From Umezawaea beigongshangensis (GTDB lineage Bacteria; Actinomycetota; Actinomycetes; Mycobacteriales; Pseudonocardiaceae), in contig NZ_JAEIOJ010000019.1 in the NCBI RefSeq assembly GCF_016464305.1, positions 1 to 63,178 on the forward strand: 63,178 nucleotides of DNA. The letters run 5' to 3'. A model generated the notes under the pieces. It had not been told where the DNA came from and did no database searches. It was given only the letters and a program-made list of their open reading frames with translations. This document shows, in pieces, positions 8,126 through 15,845 of this stretch; within the stretch, counting starts at the first letter, position 1; each line of letters opens with the position of its first letter. The position numbers and the translations under genes were made by a program.

Positions 8126-8902
8126 GTGGGGTGTGACGTCGACGCCGCGTCGGACTTCGCCGCTGTGGCTCGTTCCTACGTGGAAGGTCATCCGCTTCTC
8201 TCCGTCGCATCGCTCGACCACCTGTCGACCCTGCGACTCGACCTGGACGCGGAGTTCTGTCGCGAGATGGCCGAGCTGTTCGACCGGGCACCGCCGCTGG
8301 TCTGGGACGACGACACGGCAAGACGGTACGACTTGTTCAAGCGGGAGAACCTGGCGCAGTACCGGGCCATCCGTGCCGCGGGGCTCGACGTGCGGCCGTG
8401 GTCCGACGAGCGCGGGCCCTACAGCGGATCGCGCGACCTGGTGCGGCGCGTGCGCGAGACCGGCGTCCTGCACGTCTACCTGACCTCGGCCGGCCACGGC
8501 CCCGGCCCGGTCACCGGCTTCCACCCGCTGCGCGCCCCCTCCGGGGTGGTCGAGCACGGCGTGGAGCTGACCCACAACGACGTCTTCCGAGTGGTGCACG
8601 ACGTCTTCGGCCACGTCATGCACGGCCACGCGTTCGGGCCGCGCGGCGAGTTCTGGGCCACGCGCACCCACCTGCCGATGTACCCCGAGGACGCCCACCC
8701 GGTGCTGCTGACCGAGCAGGTCGGGCAGATCTGCTGGTTCTTCTACGGTCCCCACCTGCGCGTGGCGGGCAGCCTGCCCGCCAGGGGCGAGCCGGGGTGG
8801 ACCCCGCCCCACCTGCGGCCCTACGCCCAGCAGAAGGTCTTCCCGCTCGCCACCGACCACGTCCTGCGGTTCACGAGCCTGTTCACGGAGGAGAACGGAT
8901 GA
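8126..8902 (+). CDS. Miniature aromatic-amino-acid-hydroxylase-like non-heme iron protein
   Basis: 258 residues from GTG 8126, chosen for the purine-rich GGGGGGA upstream and the promoter at 8084. The core HNDVFRVVHDVFGHVMHGH (about 150-168) has the HxxxxH arrangement of the HELLGH iron site in phenylalanine, tyrosine and tryptophan hydroxylases (His158 and His163). HPVLLTEQVGQICWFFYGP supplies a Glu (197) where those enzymes have the third ligand before an aromatic W-F helix. No ACT/regulatory domain is present, and the catalytic domain is shorter than usual. The family uses a pterin and O2 to hydroxylate aromatic rings; pterin use here is unproven. It heads an operon: its stop overlaps the cysteine desulfurase start (ATGA). 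I infer an oxygenase acting on an amino acid or scaffold. Confidence 0.6.
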   Translation: MGCDVDAASDFAAVARSYVEGHPLLSVASLDHLSTLRLDLDAEFCREMAELFDRAPPLVWDDDTARRYDLFKRENLAQYRAIRAAGLDVRPWSDERGPYSGSRDLVRRVRETGVLHVYLTSAGHGPGPVTGFHPLRAPSGVVEHGVELTHNDVFRVVHDVFGHVMHGHAFGPRGEFWATRTHLPMYPEDAHPVLLTEQVGQICWFFYGPHLRVAGSLPARGEPGWTPPHLRPYAQQKVFPLATDHVLRFTSLFTEENG

Positions 8903-10170
8903 CGCACACCGCGCACGAGGGCGTCGTCGACGCCCTGCCCGCCTCGGTGCGGGACGACTTCCCGATCTTCGCCACCCGTTCCGGCCCCTACCTCGACAAC
9001 GCCGCCACCACGCACAAGCCGCGCGTCGTGCTCGACGCGGTGATCGACTACTACACCACGGCCAACAGCAACGTCGGCCGCGCCTACCACGAGCTGGGCC
9101 GCCTGTCCACGGACGTCTACGAGGAGGCACGCGCCTCCGTGCAGGAGGCGCTGGGCGCGCGTCACCCCGAAGAGGTGGTGTTCACCGCGGGCACCACCGA
9201 CGCCGTCAACACCGTCGCCGACGGCATCGGTCGCCGTCTGCTCGGCCCCGGCCGGGCGGTGCTGGTGAGCGGCATGGAGCACAACTCGAACCTGCTGCCG
9301 TGGCGCAGGCTCGCGGAGGAGACCGGCGCCCGGCTGCTCGTCGCCCCCGTGGACGCGCGGGGCCGCGTCGACGTCGTGGCGTTCACCGCCCTGCTGGGGC
9401 CCGAGGTGCGGCTGGTCGCGATCTCCCACGTGTCGAACGTGCTCGGCACCGTCAACCCGGTCGCGGAGTTGATCGACGCCGCGCACCGGCACGGCGCGCT
9501 GGTCCTGGTGGACGGCGCGCAGGCCGTGCCCCACCGGGCCGTGGACGTGCGGGCGCTGGACGCGGACTTCTACTGCTTCTCCGCGCACAAGGTGTACGGC
9601 CCGATGGGCACCGGCGTGCTCTACGGCAAGCGCGAGCTGCTCGACGAGCTGCGTCCGCCCCGCGTCGGCGGCGGCACGGTCAAGGGCGTCCACGCCGCCC
9701 GACCGGTCCGCCACGTGCCGGTGCCCGCCAGGTTGGAGGCGGGCACGCCCAACGTCGCCGGCGCGGTCGGCCTGGCCGCGGCCCTGCGCTACCTCGACGG
9801 CCTGGGCCGGGAGGCCGTGCGCGCCCACGACGAGCACCTGGTCCGGTACGCGGTGCGGCGCCTGTCCGAGCGGCCGGGCGTGCGGGTGATCGGCGCGCCG
9901 GAGGACGAGCCGAGCGGCATCGTGTCCTTCGTGGTCGAGGGTGTCCACCCCTACGACGTCGGCGGACACCTGGACGCGCGCGGCATCGCGGTCCGCTGCG
10001 GGGTGCACTGCGCCAGCACGTTCCTGGACGACCTCGGCCTGCTCGGCACGGTGCGCGCGTCCTTCGCCGTCTACAACACCGAGAGCGACGTGGACGCCGT
10101 GGTCGAAGCGCTGGACACGGTGCGGCCCGACTTCTGGACCACCGACCACCCCACCACCCGCTTCCTGTGA
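8899..10170 (+). CDS. SufS-type cysteine desulfurase
   Basis: 423 residues, starting in an ATGA overlap with the previous stop. Class V aminotransferase fold: LDNAATTHKP near 30, SGMEHNSNLLPW (SufS/CsdB motif), LVDGAQAVPHRAVDV with the PLP Asp, CFSAHKVYGPMGTGVLYGK with the Schiff-base Lys, and RCGVHCASTF carrying the catalytic Cys. Group II desulfurases move sulfur from cysteine to a protein persulfide. No SufE, SufU or iron-sulfur assembly genes follow; instead come a methyltransferase and methionine-pathway enzymes. This points to a dedicated sulfur donor or a cysteine/selenocysteine lyase for the metabolite, not to Fe-S assembly. A C-S lyase acting on a cysteine conjugate is the main alternative. 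Confidence 0.88.
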   Translation: MTHTAHEGVVDALPASVRDDFPIFATRSGPYLDNAATTHKPRVVLDAVIDYYTTANSNVGRAYHELGRLSTDVYEEARASVQEALGARHPEEVVFTAGTTDAVNTVADGIGRRLLGPGRAVLVSGMEHNSNLLPWRRLAEETGARLLVAPVDARGRVDVVAFTALLGPEVRLVAISHVSNVLGTVNPVAELIDAAHRHGALVLVDGAQAVPHRAVDVRALDADFYCFSAHKVYGPMGTGVLYGKRELLDELRPPRVGGGTVKGVHAARPVRHVPVPARLEAGTPNVAGAVGLAAALRYLDGLGREAVRAHDEHLVRYAVRRLSERPGVRVIGAPEDEPSGIVSFVVEGVHPYDVGGHLDARGIAVRCGVHCASTFLDDLGLLGTVRASFAVYNTESDVDAVVEALDTVRPDFWTTDHPTTRFL

Positions 10171-10202
10171 CCCGCGCCACGACCAGCACGAGGGGGAGCT
10201 CG

Positions 10203-11048
10203 ATGTCGAAGGTGGACGACCGGGACCAGGTGCGCGCCGATCAGATCGCGACCTGGGACGCGGTCAGCGACGGCTGGCTGGCCTGGACCGCGGAGTTCGA
10301 GCGGGCCGCGGGCGCGGTGTCCGCGGAACTGGTGCGGTTGGCCGGGGTGCGCCCCGGCCAGTCCGTGCTCGACTACGGCACGGGGCTCGGCGAGCCCGCG
10401 TTCACCGTCGCCGACACGGTCGGCCCGACCGGCGAGGTGGTGGGCGTGGACCTGTCGCCGCGCATGGTCGCGCGAGCGCGCGAGCGCGCCGCGGGCCGCC
10501 GGGGCGTCCGGTTCCTGGTCGGCGGTCCGGAGGTCGTCCCCGGCGGGCACGACGCGGTGCTGAGCCGCTGGGTGCTGCCGCTGGCGGCGGACCGGGTGGG
10601 GTTGCTGCGGGCGCTGCGTGCGGCGCTGCGGCCCGGCGGCACCCTCGCCGCGGCCGTGTGGGGTCCTCCCGCGGAGGTGCCGATGATCGCCCTGGGCTTC
10701 CGGGTCCTGGCCGGGCTGCTGGAACTCCCCCCGCCCCCGCCCGGTCCGAGCCCGTTCGCGCTGGCCGACCCGACCGCGCTGCGGGACGAGGTCGCCGCCG
10801 CCGGGTTCCGGGAGGTCCTCGTGACCGAGGTGGTGGTGGACTTCCGGCTCGCCGCGCCGGACGCGTTCGCGGACTTCGCGCTCGACGTGCTGCCGCCCCG
10901 GCTGCACGGCGCGCTGCGCGAGCGGTACGGCGACGCGCACCACCCCGAGGTGCGCTCCGCGCTCGTCGGCGCGGTCGACGGGTTCCGCACCGACGACGGC
11001 GGGTTGAGCCTGCCGTCCCGGTGCCTGCTGGTCAGGGGCGTGGCATGA
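10203..11048 (+). CDS. Class I SAM-dependent methyltransferase
   Basis: 281 residues, ATG behind AGGGGGAG. The fold is UbiE/Coq5-like: motif I SVLDYGTGLGEPAF (about 55-68), EVVGVDLSPRMVARARERA, and LRPGGTLAAAVWGP at post-III. The 'VWGPP.EVPM' run resembles small-molecule methyltransferases also represented at 32109, with which it shares layout. Its last codons overlap the ATG of the next gene by 4 nt. The likely role is O-, S- or C-methylation of an intermediate; given its position among sulfur genes, S-methylation is an inference. Confidence 0.85.
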   Translation: MSKVDDRDQVRADQIATWDAVSDGWLAWTAEFERAAGAVSAELVRLAGVRPGQSVLDYGTGLGEPAFTVADTVGPTGEVVGVDLSPRMVARARERAAGRRGVRFLVGGPEVVPGGHDAVLSRWVLPLAADRVGLLRALRAALRPGGTLAAAVWGPPAEVPMIALGFRVLAGLLELPPPPPGPSPFALADPTALRDEVAAAGFREVLVTEVVVDFRLAAPDAFADFALDVLPPRLHGALRERYGDAHHPEVRSALVGAVDGFRTDDGGLSLPSRCLLVRGVA

Positions 11049-12178
11049 GGTTCGACACGCGGTTGGTGCACGTGGGGCAGGAGCCGCCGGCGGGCACCGG
11101 CGACCTGGTGCCGCCCCTGCACCTGGCCTCCACCTACGAGCGCGACGTGCAGGACCCGCTGCGGTGGTTCTACGCCCGTGGCGAGAACCCGACGCGCGAG
11201 GGCCTGGAGCGCTGCCTGGCGGCGCTGGAGGACGTGCGGTTCGCCTCGGTGTTCTCCTCGGGGCAGGCCGCGGGCGCGACAGCGCTGGCCGTGCTCGCCC
11301 GGCAGCGGGTGATCGTGTCCGACGACGTCTACGGCGGCACGCACTCGCTGATGGGCACGCTCGCCGACCGGGGCGTCGAGGTCCGGTACGAGGACCTGGC
11401 GGACCCGGAGGTCGTGGCCGCGGTGTTCGCCGACGACGCCGCGGCCGGCGCCCTGGTGTGGGTGGAGACGCCGACGAACCCGCTGCTCAAGGTCGTGGAC
11501 CTGGCGGAGGTGAGCAGGCGCGCCCACGCGGTGGGCGCGGTCGTGCTGGTGGACAACACGCTGGCCGGTCCGGTGCTCCAGCAGCCGCTGCGCCACGGCG
11601 CGGACGTGACCCTCTACAGCACCACCAAGTCCGTCGCCGGGCACCTGGACGTGCTCGGCGGGGCGCTGGTGCACGATCGCGAGGACCTGCACGAGGCGTT
11701 CACGGCCCACCGCACGGCGGTCGGCAACGTGCCCGGCCCGTTCGACTGCTTCCTGGTGCACCGGGGCCTGAAGACGCTGTCGCTGCGGACCCGCTGCCAG
11801 GTCGCGACCACCGGACTGGTCGTGGAGGCGCTGTGCGGGTCGCCCGCCGTGTCGGAGGTGCGCTACCCGGGTCTGCCGGGGCACCCGGGGCACGCGGTCG
11901 CCGCCCGCCAGATGACGGGGTTCGGCTCGTTGGTCTCGTTCCGCTACCGCGGCGACGTGGACGCGCTGCTGCGCCGCACGCGGCTGTTCGCCAACGCCGT
12001 CAGCCTCGGCGGCGTCCGGTCGCTGGCCCAGTGCCCGGCCGCCACCACCCACCGCCCGGTGCCGCCGGAAGTGCGGGCGCGGCTGGGCATCACCGACGAC
12101 CTGGTCCGCGTGTCGGTCGGCATCGAGGACCCCGAAGACCTGCTCGACGACCTCGAACGGGCGTTCCGCACCACCTGA
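11045..12178 (+). CDS. Cys/Met-metabolism PLP enzyme (cystathionine gamma-synthase/lyase type)
   Basis: 377 residues, ATG overlapping the upstream TGA. Family signatures are FYARGENPTREGLERCLAAL (about 40-60), VSDDVYGGTHSLM, VWVETPTNPLL and LYSTTKSVAGHLDVLGG, which holds the PLP Lys. The YGGT motif matches cystathionine synthases and lyases; methionine gamma-lyases usually have YGCT, so that key Cys is absent. CalE6 of calicheamicin biosynthesis belongs to this family and shows that such enzymes can be recruited for sulfur in natural products. The reaction could be gamma-lysis, beta-lysis or gamma-replacement with a thiol. It sits between a methyltransferase and a homocysteine S-methyltransferase. 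Confidence 0.88.
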   Translation: MRFDTRLVHVGQEPPAGTGDLVPPLHLASTYERDVQDPLRWFYARGENPTREGLERCLAALEDVRFASVFSSGQAAGATALAVLARQRVIVSDDVYGGTHSLMGTLADRGVEVRYEDLADPEVVAAVFADDAAAGALVWVETPTNPLLKVVDLAEVSRRAHAVGAVVLVDNTLAGPVLQQPLRHGADVTLYSTTKSVAGHLDVLGGALVHDREDLHEAFTAHRTAVGNVPGPFDCFLVHRGLKTLSLRTRCQVATTGLVVEALCGSPAVSEVRYPGLPGHPGHAVAARQMTGFGSLVSFRYRGDVDALLRRTRLFANAVSLGGVRSLAQCPAATTHRPVPPEVRARLGITDDLVRVSVGIEDPEDLLDDLERAFRTT

Positions 12179-12199
12179 GGACACACGCGGAGGAGTGAC

Positions 12200-13093
12200 A
12201 TGGCGGAGTTGACCCTGCTCGACGGCGGCGTCGCGACCGAGTTGCAGCGGCGCGGCGTCCCGGTGGCCGCGCCGTGGTGGACCACGCGGGCCGTGCTGAC
12301 CGGCCAGAAGCGCGACGTGCTCCGGGCGGTGCACGAGGACCACGTGGCCGCGGGCGCCGAGGTGATCACCGCGAACACGTTCCGCTGCAACCTGCGGGCC
12401 CTGGAGCGCAACGGGCTGGAGGACGCGGGCCTGGCGTGGATGGTGCACGCGGCGGTGGGCGTCGCGACCGCGGTGCGGAACGCTTCGAGCGGCCGGGTGC
12501 GGGTGGCCGGGTCCGTCGCGCCGGTCGAGGACTGCTACCGGCCGGACCTCGTGCCGCCGGACGACGAGCTGCGCGCGGAGCACCGCTGGCTGGTCGTGGA
12601 GCTGGTGCGCGCCGGGGTGGACCTGGTGCTGGTGGAGACCATGAACTCCGTCCGCGAGGCGCGGATCGCGGTCGGGGAGGCGGTGACGGCCGGCGCGACG
12701 ACGTGGGCCTCGTTCGTCTGCGGACCCGACGCGCGCCTGTTGTCCGGCGAGCCGCTGGCCGAGGCCGCGCGGGCGGTGACCGGCGAGGGCGCGGCGGCGG
12801 TGCTGGTCAACTGCACCCGGCCGGACGACGTCGAGGCGTGCCTGGCCGTGCTGGGCGAGGTCGCCGGGGTGCCGTTCGGCGCCTCCCCGAACGTCGAGGA
12901 CCGCGCCGGCCTGCCGGACGGCGGCCACGTGGACCGGCACGTCCCCGCGGTCCTCGGACCGGCGCAGTTCGCGACGTCGGCCGCGCGGTGGCGGTCGGAG
13001 TTCGGCGCGTCCGTGCTCGGCGGGTGCTGCGGCACCACCCCCGAGCACCTCGCTGCCGCGGCGAAGGCGGTGTCCGCGGTACCCGCACCGTGA
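12200..13093 (+). CDS. Homocysteine S-methyltransferase family protein
   Basis: 297 residues, ATG behind GGAGGAG. A TIM-barrel Zn enzyme: LLDGGVATELQRRGV at the start, ITANTFRCN, a first Cys in VLVNCTRPDD (about residue 210) and a Cys pair in VLGGCCGTTPEHL near the end. These three Cys form the zinc site that activates homocysteine. Methyl donors in the family are S-methylmethionine, SAM or betaine. With the PLP enzyme upstream it could rebuild methionine from pathway-released homocysteine, or methylate another thiol. It is the last gene of the 8126 operon before the second regulator. Confidence 0.9.
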   Translation: MAELTLLDGGVATELQRRGVPVAAPWWTTRAVLTGQKRDVLRAVHEDHVAAGAEVITANTFRCNLRALERNGLEDAGLAWMVHAAVGVATAVRNASSGRVRVAGSVAPVEDCYRPDLVPPDDELRAEHRWLVVELVRAGVDLVLVETMNSVREARIAVGEAVTAGATTWASFVCGPDARLLSGEPLAEAARAVTGEGAAAVLVNCTRPDDVEACLAVLGEVAGVPFGASPNVEDRAGLPDGGHVDRHVPAVLGPAQFATSAARWRSEFGASVLGGCCGTTPEHLAAAAKAVSAVPAP

Positions 13094-13153
13094 TCACCGC
13101 CGTGCCGATCACCGCCGCGACTAGCATGAGCCACCCGGAAGGGTGGTGGGTCT

Positions 13154-13807
13154 GTGGTGTCGTCGAAACGCGACTACGGGCAGTTCTGCGGGCTGGCGGG
13201 CGCGCTGAACGTGATCGGCGAGCGCTGGACCCTGCTCGTGGTGCGCGAGCTGCTGATCGGCCCCACCCGCTTCACGGAGTTGATCGACAACCTGCCGGGC
13301 ATCGGGCCGAACCTGCTGGCCGACCGCCTGCGCTCCCTGGTCGAGCAGGGCGTGGTGGAGCAGCAACCGGTGCCCGGCGACGGGCGGGCTCGCCAGTACG
13401 CGCTCACCGAGGTCGGGGCGCAGTTGGGCCCGCCGGTGCTGGCGCTGGCCAGGTGGGGTCTGCGGTTCCTCGACGAGACCGACTCGTCGAGCGCGACCCG
13501 CGCCAGGTGGGGCTTCCTGGCCGTGCAGGCGATGGTGCAGGAGGACCGCATCCCGGACGTGGACGAGGTCTACGAGTTCCGGGTGGCCGACCAGGTCTTC
13601 AGCATCGCGGTCGCCTCCGGTGCGGTGGCGTTCGGACGCGGTTCGGTGGCCGCGCCCGACCTCGCCGTCGAGTGCGACACCGACACGTTCGTCAAGATCG
13701 GCGCGCGGATGCTCTCGCCGCTCCAGGCCATCGCCACGGGCGCGGTGAAGATCTCCGGGTCCGAGGACGCCGTCAAGCGCTGCATCCGGATGCTCGACCT
13801 GTCCTGA
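13154..13807 (+). CDS. HxlR-family regulator with SCP2-like C-terminal domain (copy 2)
   Basis: 217 residues. GTG at 13154 (a second GTG follows directly). It is a clear paralogue of the 6506 product: NVIGERWTLLVVRELLIGP, LPGIGPNLLADRLRSLVEQGVVEQ, ARWGLRFLDE, then PDVDEVYEFRVADQVFSIAV and DTFVKIGARMLSPLQAIATG in the C-terminal domain. The same domain order and linker argue for duplication inside this lineage. The pair may form homodimers with different ligands, or one may antagonise the other. It lies between the sulfur operon and the deoxysugar dehydratase. Confidence 0.88.
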   Translation: MVSSKRDYGQFCGLAGALNVIGERWTLLVVRELLIGPTRFTELIDNLPGIGPNLLADRLRSLVEQGVVEQQPVPGDGRARQYALTEVGAQLGPPVLALARWGLRFLDETDSSSATRARWGFLAVQAMVQEDRIPDVDEVYEFRVADQVFSIAVASGAVAFGRGSVAAPDLAVECDTDTFVKIGARMLSPLQAIATGAVKISGSEDAVKRCIRMLDLS

Positions 13808-13835
13808 CACACCACGCACTCGCAATCTGTTTTGG

Positions 13836-13850
13836 TAGTAAAATGCGGAC
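13836..13850 (+). promoter_or_regulatory. Promoter for a probable leaderless mRNA
   Basis: TAGTAAAAT is followed by only 6 nt (GCGGAC) before the ATG at 13851. With TAAAAT (13839-13844) as -10, transcription would start at the A of the ATG. No ribosome-binding site is present. A very similar TAGTAAAGT lies 7 nt before the ATG at 37324. Confidence 0.55.
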
Positions 13851-15314
13851 ATGGCTGTGACGGGCGGGTGGGGTTCCGCGACGGTGGCGGCGGGGGAGCG
13901 CGCGGCTCCCGCGCGCTTGGCCCGCTCCGCGCTCGCCGTGCGCAGCGCCGCGGCCGCCGCCGAGGCGGACCGGTGGTTCGAGCAGCGGGTCCGGACCACC
14001 GAGCTGGACGTCCGGCACGTGCCCCTGCACGCGCTGCGGGACTGGCACGTCGACCCGCGCACCGGTGACCTCGGCCACGACAGCGGCCGGTTCTTCGCCG
14101 TTCGCGGCATCGACGTGACCGTCCCCGGTCACGAGGTGTCCCGCTGGAACCAGCCGATCATCCACCAGCCCGAGGTGGGTGTGCTCGGCATCCTGGTGCG
14201 CGAGTTCGACGGCGTGCTGCACCTGCTGATGCAGGCCAAGGTCGAACCGGGCAACGTCAACGGGGTTCAGCTCTCGCCGACCGTGCAGGCCACCCGCAGC
14301 AACTACACCGGCGTGCACCGCGGTCGCGCCGTGCCCTACCTGGGCCACTTCCTGGACGTGTCGCGGGAACGCGTGCTCGTGGACGTGCGGCACTCGGAAC
14401 AGGGGGCGTGGTTCTACCGCAAGCGCAACCGCAACATCGTGGTCGAGGTGGACGAGGACCTGGAGGTGCTGGACGGGTTCCGCTGGTTCACCCTGGCCGA
14501 GGTGCACCGGATGCTCGCGCGCGACGACGTGGTCAACATGGACGCGCGCACCGTGCTGGCGTGCCTGCCGTTCGCGGGCGACGGCCTCGCCGCGGACCTG
14601 GGCGCGGGCGGCGGCGACTTCCGCTCCGCCCTGGTGCGTTCGTGCGAGCCGGGTGCCGGCAGCGCGCACACCACGGGTGAGCTGCTGCGCTGGATCAGCG
14701 AGCGTCGCACCCGGACCGACTTGCGCACGGCGGCGGTGCCGCTGGCGGAACTGCCGGACTGGCGGCGGTCGCGAGACTCCATCTCGCACCGCACCGGTGC
14801 GTTCTTCGACGTGATCGGGGTGGACGTGCGGGCTCCCGACCGCGAGGTCGCCAGGTGGTCGCAACCCATGATCCGGCCGTGCGGCACGGGGTTGACCGCG
14901 TTCGTGGTGACCCGCATCGGTGGCGTGCTCCACGCCCTGGTGCACGCCCGCGCCGAGGCGGGCTGCGTGGACGTGGTCGAGTTGGCGCCGACCGTGCAGT
15001 GCACCCCGGAGAACTACCGGCACCTCCCCGCGCGGGCTCGGCCGCGGCACCTGGACGCGGTGCTGGGCGCGCGGCCAGACCAGATCAGGTTCTCGGTCGT
15101 GCAGTCGGAGGAGGGTGGTCGGTTCTTCCGCGCCCGCACGCGGAACGTGGTGGTGGAGGTCGACTCGCCCGACGGAGCGGAGACCCCGGAGCACCGCTGG
15201 GTGGCCGTGCACCAGCTGGTGGACCTGCTGCGGCACAGCCACTACGTGAACGTCCAGGCCCGGAGTCTGGTGACCGGTCTGCACGCGCTGTGCGTGCCGC
15301 GAGACGCGGCGTGA
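13851..15314 (+). CDS. NDP-hexose 2,3-dehydratase
   Basis: 487 residues, the usual length. The family is an internal duplication, and both halves are visible: DWHVDPRTGDLGHDSGRFF with WNQPIIHQPEVGVLGILV and LLMQAKVEPGN in the first, and SRDSISHRTGAFF with WSQPMIRPCGTGLTAFV and ALVHARAEAG in the second. 'SPTVQAT..NYTG' and 'APTVQCTPENY' repeat likewise. These are hallmarks of the SpnO/TylX3/EvaA type. The enzyme starts 2-deoxygenation of TDP-4-keto-6-deoxyglucose, giving an unstable 3,4-diketo sugar that a 3-ketoreductase must trap; the candidate partner is at 31039. It is the strongest evidence for a 2,6-dideoxysugar here. Confidence 0.93.
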   Translation: MAVTGGWGSATVAAGERAAPARLARSALAVRSAAAAAEADRWFEQRVRTTELDVRHVPLHALRDWHVDPRTGDLGHDSGRFFAVRGIDVTVPGHEVSRWNQPIIHQPEVGVLGILVREFDGVLHLLMQAKVEPGNVNGVQLSPTVQATRSNYTGVHRGRAVPYLGHFLDVSRERVLVDVRHSEQGAWFYRKRNRNIVVEVDEDLEVLDGFRWFTLAEVHRMLARDDVVNMDARTVLACLPFAGDGLAADLGAGGGDFRSALVRSCEPGAGSAHTTGELLRWISERRTRTDLRTAAVPLAELPDWRRSRDSISHRTGAFFDVIGVDVRAPDREVARWSQPMIRPCGTGLTAFVVTRIGGVLHALVHARAEAGCVDVVELAPTVQCTPENYRHLPARARPRHLDAVLGARPDQIRFSVVQSEEGGRFFRARTRNVVVEVDSPDGAETPEHRWVAVHQLVDLLRHSHYVNVQARSLVTGLHALCVPRDAA

Positions 15315-15344
15315 GCGGCGTCGTGCGGGGGACGCGCGCCGAGG

Positions 15345-15653
15345 TCAGTCGGGCATCGTGTCGAGGTAGTGCTCCAGGTTGTCGAGTCGACCGGACCACA
15401 GCCTGCGGTAGGGCTCCAGCCAGCGGTCGAGCTCCATCAGCGGCCCGGGGCACAGTTCGTAGACGCGGCGCTGGGCGTCCTTGCGCGCGCGGACGATGCC
15501 CGCTTCGCGCAACACCTTGAGGTGCTTGGAGGTTCCGGGCTGGGAGATCCCCAGCTGCTCGACCAGCTCCCCGACCGGGCGAGGGCGTTCGAGCAGTAGC
15601 TCGACGATGCGCTGACGGGCCGGATCTGCCAGTACGGCGAACACGGCTGCCAT
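15345..15653 (-). CDS. ArsR-family winged-helix regulator
   Basis: 102 residues from the ATG at 15653; an in-frame TTG upstream is less likely. The sequence MAAVFAVLADPARQRIVELL leads into PRPVGELVEQLGISQPGTSK (recognition helix) and LKVLREAGIVRARKDAQRRVY, which is textbook ArsR/SmtB. There are no Cys-rich metal-binding motifs, so it is not an obvious metal sensor. ArsR proteins without metal sites often regulate neighbouring SRPBCC or small-molecule genes. It is divergent from the secreted SELENBP-like gene at 15846 and convergent with the dehydratase gene. Confidence 0.9.
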   Translation of the reverse strand: MAAVFAVLADPARQRIVELLLERPRPVGELVEQLGISQPGTSKHLKVLREAGIVRARKDAQRRVYELCPGPLMELDRWLEPYRRLWSGRLDNLEHYLDTMPD

Positions 15654-15663
15654 GCCCTGAACA

Positions 15664-15680
15664 ATACGTGCACTGTGTAT
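15664..15680. promoter_or_regulatory. Candidate ArsR operator
   Basis: ATACGTGCACTGTGTAT is an imperfect dyad (outer arms ATAC/GTAT) starting 11 bp upstream of the ArsR start codon, in the position expected for autoregulation. Confidence 0.4.
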
Positions 15681-15796
15681 GCCTTGCAAGTTATGGACGC
15701 TGTTCGGGACGCACGTCTCAGGCGACGCGCGTCACCGTTCCGCCGAGTGGGAACCGGCGCGGGGTCGCGGGCGGCGGGTTGCTCTGGTCGAGGTGC

Positions 15797-15820
15797 CTTA
15801 GCTAAGCTTTTTTAAAGCAA
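15797..15820. promoter_or_regulatory. AT-rich dyads upstream of the SELENBP-like gene
   Basis: The perfect palindrome CTTAGCTAAG is followed at once by GCTTTTTTAAAGC (5-bp arms). Together they form an AT-rich island 26 bp before the ATG at 15846. It is a likely promoter/operator region and differs in spacing from the ACTT-N7-ARGT dyad. Confidence 0.4.
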
Positions 15821-15845
15821 ATGCTCGGCGAGCTGGGGAGACCTC

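Noticed and set aside
11045-12178. Calling the PLP enzyme a methionine gamma-lyase.
   Set aside because: The Cys of the family's YGCT motif is Gly here (YGGT), so the more general cystathionine synthase/lyase name is safer.
10373-13048. A long minus-strand frame across the sulfur operon.
   Set aside because: It is a shadow of the well-supported plus-strand genes, with low-complexity, His/Arg-rich composition and no ribosome site.
15804-15820. Counting the AT-rich dyad before the SELENBP-like gene as another ACTT-N7-ARGT site.
   Set aside because: Its arms are GCTTT/AAAGC with a 3-bp spacer, so half-site sequence and spacing differ.
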